Positions 1 to 9,532 of a DNA stretch of 64,000 nt are shown here, piece by piece. Under the pieces are notes generated by a model. The model saw nothing but the letters and a program-made list of their open reading frames with translations, had not been told where the DNA came from and searched no databases. Numbering within the stretch: the stretch's first letter is position 1; every line of letters starts with the position of its first letter. A program made the translations under genes and the position numbers. Source of the stretch: Deltaproteobacteria bacterium (GTDB lineage: Bacteria; Myxococcota_A; UBA796; UBA9615); contig JAGSHC010000002.1 in assembly GCA_023954745.1 (NCBI GenBank), positions 1-64,000 on the forward strand. Direction: 5' to 3'.

Positions 1-9
1 CATCTCTAG

Positions 10-453
10 CTAGGCTTCGGGGCGGTTCGGGCTCGGTTTGGCCTCGCGCGCAGCCTCGACCCCGAGCTCGAGGACGAGCCCGGCAGCCCGGCGGGACGCC
101 TGGGCATCCGCAATCCCCCAGGCGCCGACGAGCTCGCCCAGCGATTCGTGGCCACCGGTGGGGGAGCCATCGCAGTGCGCAGCGACGAGGTGATGTCCAT
201 GGCGGCTCGCCTCTCGGAGCGGGGTGCCGAGGACGGTGGCCCGCTCCGCGTCTCCCCCGAGGGCGCAGCCGTGCTCGCGGGGGTGGCTCAGCTCGCCGCC
301 GAAGGCCGTGTGGGGGGCACCGTCGTCGCGGTGATCACCGGACGAGGCGACCAGTGGCACGACGACGACAGCGAGGGCGGCGCGGAGGCCGACGCGACCT
401 CGTACCTGGAGCTGCGGGACCTGCTGATCCAGCGCGGGCTGAGCCCCCTGTGA
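10..453 (+). CDS. Threonine synthase-like PLP enzyme, C-terminal part only (5' end missing or interrupted)
   Basis: Frame open from nt 10 to stop 451-453; residues ..GADELAQRFVATGGGAIAVRSDEVM..SPEGAAVLAGVAQLAAEGRVGGTVVAVITGRG resemble threonine synthase C-terminus; in-frame TAG at 7-9. Confidence 0.55.
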   Translation, partial: LGFGAVRARFGLARSLDPELEDEPGSPAGRLGIRNPPGADELAQRFVATGGGAIAVRSDEVMSMAARLSERGAEDGGPLRVSPEGAAVLAGVAQLAAEGRVGGTVVAVITGRGDQWHDDDSEGGAEADATSYLELRDLLIQRGLSPL

Positions 454-1700
454 GTCGACTCCTCGCCACGCTGCACGACCCGTGGATGGCCCTGTGCCTC
501 GCGCACGCCCTCAGCGAAGAGCTCAGCGCGGTCATCACCTACGGGGATGCGGCGTGGGCGGCCCGTTTCGAGGCGCTGGGAGTGCCCTTCCTTCTGGTCC
601 CCTTCCCTGACGAAGCAACGACCCTCCGGCTCCTGGCGGACGACCGCGTGGCGGCGTTCATCGCCGAGGAGCCGTCGCGGCTGTTGAGCTTCAAGCCTTC
701 GCGGCGCCTCGAGCAGCGCGCCGCCGAGCTCGGGGCGACCCTCGCCCTGCCGCCCGCGAGCATCGCCCAGCGGCTCGAGAACAAGCTCACCCTGCGGCAG
801 CTGGCAGCGGAGGCCGGGATCGTGCCCGCTCCTGGGCCGTCAGACCCCGTGGGGCTGCCCCCCCAGGCAAAGGTGACCGTGGGCCCGCAGATCACCCTCG
901 AGGGGCTCAGAGAGCTCGTGGGGGCCCCTGAGGATGAGTCTGTGGTGGTGCAGTCACCCCGCGGGTTCATGGGTCGGAAGACCTGGTCCGTGGGCGATGA
1001 GACTGAATGGGACTCGCTGGTCCAGGAGCTGAACCGCCGTCCCGTGAAGGTGAGCCGCTTCATCTCCGGCCGCCCGGGGACCATCAACGCAGTCGTCGAC
1101 AGCGCGGGCACGGTCCTGTGCACGGCCCCGATCGTCCAGGTGACCGGCGATCCACGCCTGACGCCCTATCGCCTCGGGTCCTGCGGCAATGACTTCACCT
1201 GGCGACCCTCGCCCTCGCCCGAGGACGGCCCCTACGAGCTCGCGCGCCGCCTGGGGCCCGTGCTGGCGATGCACGGGTACCGAGGGCACTTCGGGCTCGA
1301 CTTCGTCGTCCAGGACCTGGGCGAGCAAAAGGCCCGCACCTGGCTGATCGAGATCAATCCACGGCTGACCGCATCCATGGCGCTCTACTCCGCCTGGCGA
1401 CCCGTGCTGGCCCGGGCCCACGTCGCGGTGCTGGACGGGTCCGAGTTGCGCTCCACCGGGGAGCTTCCGCCCCTCGGGGGAGGCCAGCTCATCCTCCACA
1501 ACCTCGGCGACCAGCCGTCGTCGCCCCTCACCGCGTCCGAGACGGGCTTGCCGGTGGGGGGGCACACACTGCCCGCCACGGCGTGCGTATGGCCCCAGGC
1601 CACCACCGAGGTCGCCCCTGGCGGCACGCGAGGCCGTCTCGTGAGAAAGGGCGCCGTCGTGAATCACGACGGCGCCCTTCTCATGTCTCTTCGGAATTAG
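450..1700 (+). CDS. ATP-grasp domain protein
   Basis: GTG start overlapping the upstream TGA (GTGA); ATP-grasp features (LENKLTLRQLAAEAGIVPAPG, GHFGLDFVV...WLIEINPRLT). Confidence 0.7.
   Translation: MSRLLATLHDPWMALCLAHALSEELSAVITYGDAAWAARFEALGVPFLLVPFPDEATTLRLLADDRVAAFIAEEPSRLLSFKPSRRLEQRAAELGATLALPPASIAQRLENKLTLRQLAAEAGIVPAPGPSDPVGLPPQAKVTVGPQITLEGLRELVGAPEDESVVVQSPRGFMGRKTWSVGDETEWDSLVQELNRRPVKVSRFISGRPGTINAVVDSAGTVLCTAPIVQVTGDPRLTPYRLGSCGNDFTWRPSPSPEDGPYELARRLGPVLAMHGYRGHFGLDFVVQDLGEQKARTWLIEINPRLTASMALYSAWRPVLARAHVAVLDGSELRSTGELPPLGGGQLILHNLGDQPSSPLTASETGLPVGGHTLPATACVWPQATTEVAPGGTRGRLVRKGAVVNHDGALLMSLRN
1643..1682. terminator. Strong inverted repeat, candidate bidirectional terminator between convergent genes
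   Basis: AAGGGCGCCGTCGTGA-A-TCACGACGGCGCCCTT (1647-1679), near-perfect 16-bp arms, overlapping the last codons of the ATP-grasp ORF; second hairpin AGGAGTTGGC-AGGC-GCCAACTCCT at 1718-1741. Confidence 0.65.
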
Positions 1701-1802
1701 CCCGAGGGGCGACTCCCAGGAGTTGGCAGGCGCCAACTCCTCGGGACCAGCAGGCCCCCAGGAGCTCGCCGAGCGAACTCCCAAGGAACCCGCAGGGCTC
1801 CT

Positions 1803-3719
<1,917 letters not shown>

Positions 3720-3860
3720 CTACGTGGACCGCTCTTGGATCCTCAGCAGTCAAACTGCGGCCAGGATACCTGGGGCACCCCGGAGCCGCGTGGCCCCGCT
3801 CAAGGATGAAGTAGACACGAAGCGGTGGGGCTATCGCCACTCCGACCGCGAGAAAGAGCC

Positions 3861-4319
3861 TCAGGCGGCCAGAACCGCCTCGAGGGTGCTGTGCAGTTGC
3901 ATGAACTGCACGGGCCGGACGAGCACCGCTTCGACTCCGAGTGCACGCCGATCCGACGGCGTCCACTGGGTGGCGCCAGCGAGCCGGGTGCACACCACGA
4001 CGGGCAGCGTGCTGCTCCGACGACGCACCGCGGCGACGAACTCGAACCCGTCGATGTCCTCACCGTCGAGCTCGGTCACCACGACATCGGGACGAAGCCG
4101 GTCCCAGTCGCGCAGCGCCTTCCGTCCGTCAGAGACCCACAGGGCCCCCCAGCCCCGCGTCTCGAGGAATCCCTTGAGCAACAGGCCAAAGCGCACGTCC
4201 GGATCGACCACGAGCACCCTCGCGCGGGTGGGGATCCCCGTGTTGCCCACGATGCTCGTGGACAACGGGTCGTAGGGCAGACTCTCCCCTGCGGCGTTGC
4301 GGGGATCGTCGTCGGCCAT
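3861..4319 (-). CDS. Receiver-domain protein with atypical active site
   Basis: RARVLVVDPDVRFGLLLKGFLE...RPDVVVTELDGEDIDGFEFV...PVVVCT...AVLVRPV; TGATG overlap with the upstream bcsB-like stop. Confidence 0.75.
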   Translation of the reverse strand: MADDDPRNAAGESLPYDPLSTSIVGNTGIPTRARVLVVDPDVRFGLLLKGFLETRGWGALWVSDGRKALRDWDRLRPDVVVTELDGEDIDGFEFVAAVRRRSSTLPVVVCTRLAGATQWTPSDRRALGVEAVLVRPVQFMQLHSTLEAVLAA

Positions 4320-6574
4320 CAGACCACCTCTCCGGGCATCTCCTCGCCGTCGTAGGCGTCACTGCGTCCCAGTGCGAGCCAGAAGGCGCGGAGGACCAGG
4401 GCGACGAACACGAGCAGCGCGATCCCCGCGAGGATCAGCCAGTAATTGTTCCGGATCGGCTCGTAGGCGGCCTCTCGGACGGGGCGCTCGCCGATGACGC
4501 GCGCCTCCTCGACGGGAATCGCCGCGAGATCAGTGCACGACGCGACGCGCGTCACGCGACCAGTGAGCCGGTCGAACAGCGGGCTGCCGTTGAGGCAACG
4601 ACCGACTCGCTCGAACAGGGTGGGCTCGGCTGCGTACGCCACGATGGCCGCCCGGTCCTTGTTCCAGGGGAGAATCATCTCCTCGAAGTACGCCACACGC
4701 GGGTCCGCGCCCAGGGCCACCATCCCGCCGCTGGCGAGAGCGAGGCTGACGCCGGGTGCTCCCTTGGGAGTGAACGACATCGAATCGAGCAGGCCCATCT
4801 TCTGGATGAGGGCGCCCTGCGGCCCGCTGTCGACGACGATGATGTCGCGGCCCTCGGTGGCCTCCCGCGTCAGCGCACCGACGCGCACGTCGTAGGCGAA
4901 GCGGTCACCACGGGCGACGCGGCCGAGCTCGGCCGACAGCCACGCGTAGAGCTGAAGCTCGGTGCGCGAGGGCTGGCTGGGCAGCACGAAGACGGTCTCG
5001 GAGAGGTCCGGGTGCAGCCCGAAGGGGTAGGCGCCGTAGCGAACCAGCGAGAGGTCGGGAATGCGGGCCCAGCGGTCGCGCGGCATGGTCAGCCGCGAGT
5101 CGCTGTGCACAGTGCCCCAGAGGTGCTCGCGATCCTCACCGATGCAGGTGGGCTCTTCCTTCTGGAGCAGGGCGAAGCGCACGTCGAGTCGAGACTCGGG
5201 TCCCATCTCATGGACGGGCAGCTCGAGCAGCAGCTTGACGTGGTTGCGACCGTCCACCTCGTCCAGCGCGACGCCGCCGACGGCCGCGCCGTTGAGGAAG
5301 ACATCGAGGCGGGAGTTCGTGGGGTCGGCCTGGGCCGAGTAGGAGTAGACGAGCTCGAAGCGCGCGGATCCGGGGACCGGGTGGTCGTCCGGCACCATGT
5401 TCAGGGGGATGCTGACGGTGCCGCCGTGGTAGCCCATCGCCATGCGATCGTCGTTCCCGAGGTCGCTCAGGGTGAAGCTCGTCTCGGGGGGCACGGTGCC
5501 CGTCCAGCGTCGCGGCTCCATCTTCGTGGGCGGCTCGAACCCGTCGATGAGCTGGACCATGCCGACGGGCAGGCCACTGGACTCCTTGTTCGACAACACC
5601 CGCGCGAGGTTCACGAGCCCCTCACCGTCTGAGCCGACGATGCCGAGCACGGAGCGCATGGACCCGGGTGCCCGGGGCGCGAGGGTGATCATCCCCGACT
5701 TCGGCAGGTTGTTCGTGGAGATGCGATCCGCTGCCTGACTGAGCTCTGCCTCCGGCCGCCCCCCCAGCAGTGCGCTGAGGTCGCCAATCACCTGCCCCGG
5801 CGCGTCGTTGCGGCCCAAGGCGATGATGTGTCCGGCCGGCGCGGTGGCGAAACTGCCCTGGTGCACGTAGAGGTCCATGGGGCGCCAGCCGCTGATGTGG
5901 CCGAGGTGCGACGCGATGTAGCCCGCGGCCTTCACCTCTTCGGCGCTGGGATCTTCGCCCAGGGCGAGCACGACCCGCGCCGGATCCGGGTCGCGGTCGT
6001 CCCGAAAGGGGTAGGGCCAGTCACTCAAGCTGAGGTCAGGGCTCTTCGGGCGGTAGGTCACGCGCACGAACGAGCTCTCGAGGATGCGACTCCAGAGGCC
6101 GGGGTGGTCGCTCAGCTCGCAGGGCAGACGGGACCGGTGATAGGCCCAGAACTGCAAGGAGTGGTACCCGCTCTCCGCCTGAAGCGGCAGCTTCAGGATC
6201 TGCGTATCCACCTCGGCGGGATCACCGTCGAGGGAGAACGTCCCGATGGGACGCCCGTCGGCCCACACCGTGATCGCCGACACATCGGGGATCAACATCG
6301 CCGAGCGAGCGACATCCAGGTGCAGCTCGGGCTCCCCCTGCACGTCCCAGTAGTCGGGAATACCGAAGCGCACGCTGCTGATGGCGTTGATGCCCACAAG
6401 CGCCATGTCGCCGTCGCGGGCCAGGTCGGTCCCGAAGGAGATGTCGCGCACGCGCATCTCATTGGCGGCGAGGTCCTCAAAGGCTGCCTCCCGCGCATCC
6501 TCGGCGGCATGAGCGGGGGCAGGGGCGGCGAGGGAGCCGGCGAGAGCGAGCAGAACGAGAAGTCGGGTGGACAT
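4319..6574 (-). CDS. BcsB-like periplasmic/membrane-anchored polysaccharide synthase subunit
   Basis: Signal peptide MSTRLLVLLALAGSLAAPAPAHA; BcsB-like repeats (FGIPDYWDVQGEPELHLDVARSAMLIPDVSAITVWADGRPIGTFSL); C-terminal TM helix. Confidence 0.75.
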   Translation of the reverse strand: MSTRLLVLLALAGSLAAPAPAHAAEDAREAAFEDLAANEMRVRDISFGTDLARDGDMALVGINAISSVRFGIPDYWDVQGEPELHLDVARSAMLIPDVSAITVWADGRPIGTFSLDGDPAEVDTQILKLPLQAESGYHSLQFWAYHRSRLPCELSDHPGLWSRILESSFVRVTYRPKSPDLSLSDWPYPFRDDRDPDPARVVLALGEDPSAEEVKAAGYIASHLGHISGWRPMDLYVHQGSFATAPAGHIIALGRNDAPGQVIGDLSALLGGRPEAELSQAADRISTNNLPKSGMITLAPRAPGSMRSVLGIVGSDGEGLVNLARVLSNKESSGLPVGMVQLIDGFEPPTKMEPRRWTGTVPPETSFTLSDLGNDDRMAMGYHGGTVSIPLNMVPDDHPVPGSARFELVYSYSAQADPTNSRLDVFLNGAAVGGVALDEVDGRNHVKLLLELPVHEMGPESRLDVRFALLQKEEPTCIGEDREHLWGTVHSDSRLTMPRDRWARIPDLSLVRYGAYPFGLHPDLSETVFVLPSQPSRTELQLYAWLSAELGRVARGDRFAYDVRVGALTREATEGRDIIVVDSGPQGALIQKMGLLDSMSFTPKGAPGVSLALASGGMVALGADPRVAYFEEMILPWNKDRAAIVAYAAEPTLFERVGRCLNGSPLFDRLTGRVTRVASCTDLAAIPVEEARVIGERPVREAAYEPIRNNYWLILAGIALLVFVALVLRAFWLALGRSDAYDGEEMPGEVV

Positions 6575-6575
6575 G

Positions 6576-9383
6576 TCAGGGTCCTCCGGTCCGGATGAAG
6601 GTCGGAGCGGGCGCACTTTGCCACGCTCCTTCAGCAGCCTGCTCCTGGAGAGAGCGGCTGTAGGGTGCGACGCGCCAGGCGATCGCGTGGTCGGGAAAGA
6701 GAGTCGCCACCTCGCGAGCGAGGGACGGGGTCGGGTGGGGAGCAGCGACGACGAGCGCTCCGGGCTGAACGTCCAGCAGTTGGATGTCCCCGCGAAGGGC
6801 CCAACCGGGCGGAAGCCAGTCGTCTTGATCATCCACGCGACTCGCTCCAGCGAGAGCGACGCCCATGGCGCGAGCGCGGAGGCGGGCGCCCATGTCGGCG
6901 GACACCCCTCCAGCGGCCAGCAGGTAGTCGATGGGCGCGCGGGCCGTGCGCACGGCGCCGGCTGCGAGGGACTCGAGGTCGCCGCCCCAGTCGGGATCGG
7001 CGGAGATCGCCTGGAGTTCACAGCCGTCGAGGCCGCCGGTGTTGGCGACGATTCCGTCGGGCCACGCCTGGTTGCTCGCGGCCGCCAGGGCGGAGCGCAC
7101 ATCAAGGGCGGGCGCCAGCAGCGTGCGGACGGGCGTCCCGAGCTTCGCGCTGATGAGCAGGAGGACCTCGTCGTGCACTGGCCCCGAGGCGGCCACCGCG
7201 AGGGCGCCGTCGTCGAACTCGGTGTTCAGCGGCACCACGCCGTACAGCGCACAAAGGCCGTAGCCCACCGTCCGAAGGGCGTCGGGATCCGCCTCAGCGG
7301 CGGAGATGGTGCGGAAGCCGCCGGAGTGACGCTGGGCGAGGGTCCGCGAGATCTCCGCCTCCTTGACCCAGCCCTTGCGCACGAGCAGCTCACCGAGCAA
7401 CTCGCCGGTCTGGCCCTGCTCTTCGAGGGCTTCGTGGAGCTCGGTCTCCGTGAGGAGGCCTCGATTCTTGAGGACCTGGCCCAGCCGCTGAGGCCGTAGC
7501 GTGCCGTCCTCCTCGGTGAGGATGCGCCGATACGCGCGCTCCCGAGAGCGTCGCAGCGCCCCCTCGGCGGCGAAGACGAAGCGCACCTTGGCGCCCAGCA
7601 GCTCTTCGAGCCTCACGCGCAGGTCGGACTCGGGGGCCTGGCCCACCGCCACGTCGACGTGTTCGTCGTCGAAGGACAGCGGCAACACACCCCAGAGCTC
7701 GGAGTCGGCCTCGGGGACCCTCCTGAGAAGCTGGAGGGGGATCGAGTAGGGATCCGGGTCCACCACGGGCATCGACAGCTGATCCGCGAGGGCGTCGGCC
7801 ACCGATCGCGTGCTGACCATCCCCGTCATCGTGAACACCTCGCCGAGGCGAAGGCCGGTGGCCCCCTGCAGCTCGAGGGCCTGCTGGATCTGGTCTTCGC
7901 TGAGACCCTCCCGGTCCATCAACAGCTCGCCGAGGCGCCGCTGATAGGTCCGCAGCACGTCCACGCTGGGGAAGGCGTGCTCGGTCTTGAGCCACCGCAG
8001 AGGCTCGCCCGTGATCTTGTGGTTGATGTACTGCTTCAGGGCCTTGCTGGTGGCGGCGAAGTTGATGACGTTGCTCACGAAGAACCGCGGCAGCGTCAGG
8101 AAGCCGTGCAGCGGACCGTAGATCCGGTCCACGGCCAGGTACTTCATCAGTGCGCGCCACGTGAGGATGAGGGTGTTCCCCATCACCAACCACCACAGGA
8201 TGGAGCCCGGGGCGAAGATGTTGTCGAAGGTCCACGGCCGACCGCTCACCCAACCCACCGTCAGCCGCGTCACGCAGTAGGCAGCGAGCACGTACGCGAA
8301 GATGCTCATGTAGTTGGTGAAGAGCGCCTTGCGGTCCCGGTACAGGCAGTACAGGACGGGCAGGGTGCCCTTCCAGCCGATCTGCTCCCAGCCCTGCATC
8401 GCGATGCCCAGGACCCAACGAGAACGCTGACGAACGGCGAACCTGAGGGAGTCGGGGAAGAACTCGCGCGTGGCGATGTACTCGTCCTCGATGATGCGGA
8501 CCTTGCGCTTCTTGAAGAGCCCGCGCTCGACGATGCGGCTTCGCTTGATCGAGCGGCACGCGAAGTAGGTCTTCTTGTTGGCGAGTCGGAACTTCATCCC
8601 GATCTCGTAGTCCTCCGTCAGCGAACCGGTGTTGAACACCTCGTTGCTGTGCTGGACCGCGATCTCTTCGAAGGCTTCGCGGGCGAACCCCGAGCCGACA
8701 CCCGCCGACGGGACGAGCCCGCCGATCTGCTCCCGCACGAGCATGTCCTTGAGATGGTGTTCGCAGAACTCGTCCTTGTAGGTGTTGGCCACCCACGAGT
8801 TCCAGTTCATCTCCAAGGGGAAGACTGGGGTCTGCACGAAGTCGTAGTCGGGCAGGAGGTAGTTGTAGAGCCGCATCGCCAGCGGATGGATGATGTCCTC
8901 GGCGTCGTGCATCAGCAGGATGTCGAAGCGCTGGCCCCGGCGCTCCTCGAGCAACTGAATCGACTGGTAGACCCAGTTCAGCGCGTCGGCCTTCATGGTC
9001 GGGCCGTCGTGAGGCACGACCACCTTGTGGACGTTGCGTACCCGCCGCGCGACGTGGTCCACCCGATCCTGGGTGGCTTTGTCGTTCTGGTAGGTGCCGA
9101 CGAAGATGTCGTAGTGGTCGGCGGGGTAGTCCAGGGTCTTGAGGTTCAGCTCCAGCATCTGCTGGATGACCTCGGCCTCTTGCCAGGCGGGCACCATCAT
9201 CGCGATGCGCTGGGGGGCCTTGTCCTTGAGCGCCTCGACCGTGATGTCCCGGTTTTCACTCTTGAAGATGCCGCGCAGGTAGTAGTTGGCATCGATGAAC
9301 ATGTCATCGATGCCATTGACGAGGATCGAGCCGCACACGGGGTACGCCACGAGTCGCATCGCCAGATCGAGCGCGTCAGCCAT
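6576..9383 (-). CDS. nfrB: NfrB-like inner-membrane glycosyltransferase with tandem MshEN-type modules
   Basis: MMVPAWQEAEVI...TLDYPADHYDIFVGTYQNDKATQDRVDHV..NVHKVVVPHDGPTMKADALN..LMHDAEDIIHPLAMRLYNYL..GSLTEDYEIGMKFRL resembles E. coli NfrB as I recall it; C-terminal RLGxxL..G..ALxxQ repeats. Confidence 0.88.
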   Translation of the reverse strand: MADALDLAMRLVAYPVCGSILVNGIDDMFIDANYYLRGIFKSENRDITVEALKDKAPQRIAMMVPAWQEAEVIQQMLELNLKTLDYPADHYDIFVGTYQNDKATQDRVDHVARRVRNVHKVVVPHDGPTMKADALNWVYQSIQLLEERRGQRFDILLMHDAEDIIHPLAMRLYNYLLPDYDFVQTPVFPLEMNWNSWVANTYKDEFCEHHLKDMLVREQIGGLVPSAGVGSGFAREAFEEIAVQHSNEVFNTGSLTEDYEIGMKFRLANKKTYFACRSIKRSRIVERGLFKKRKVRIIEDEYIATREFFPDSLRFAVRQRSRWVLGIAMQGWEQIGWKGTLPVLYCLYRDRKALFTNYMSIFAYVLAAYCVTRLTVGWVSGRPWTFDNIFAPGSILWWLVMGNTLILTWRALMKYLAVDRIYGPLHGFLTLPRFFVSNVINFAATSKALKQYINHKITGEPLRWLKTEHAFPSVDVLRTYQRRLGELLMDREGLSEDQIQQALELQGATGLRLGEVFTMTGMVSTRSVADALADQLSMPVVDPDPYSIPLQLLRRVPEADSELWGVLPLSFDDEHVDVAVGQAPESDLRVRLEELLGAKVRFVFAAEGALRRSRERAYRRILTEEDGTLRPQRLGQVLKNRGLLTETELHEALEEQGQTGELLGELLVRKGWVKEAEISRTLAQRHSGGFRTISAAEADPDALRTVGYGLCALYGVVPLNTEFDDGALAVAASGPVHDEVLLLISAKLGTPVRTLLAPALDVRSALAAASNQAWPDGIVANTGGLDGCELQAISADPDWGGDLESLAAGAVRTARAPIDYLLAAGGVSADMGARLRARAMGVALAGASRVDDQDDWLPPGWALRGDIQLLDVQPGALVVAAPHPTPSLAREVATLFPDHAIAWRVAPYSRSLQEQAAEGAWQSAPAPTFIRTGGP

Positions 9384-9532
9384 GGTCCCCGGGAGTCTCC
9401 TCTGCTTCGATCCGCCTCCCCGCGGATCTATCGATGCACGAAGCCTTCAGCCTCATCCCATTGGATATCACGGTCCGTTGGGCGACAAACGCGCCAACTG
9501 TCCCCAGTTGTCTCCGGTGACCGTCTGCCGTC

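Noticed and set aside
9384-9532. c-di-GMP (GEMM) riboswitch in front of nfrB
   Set aside because: Hairpins present but I could not recognise the conserved GEMM core; left as a generic structured leader.
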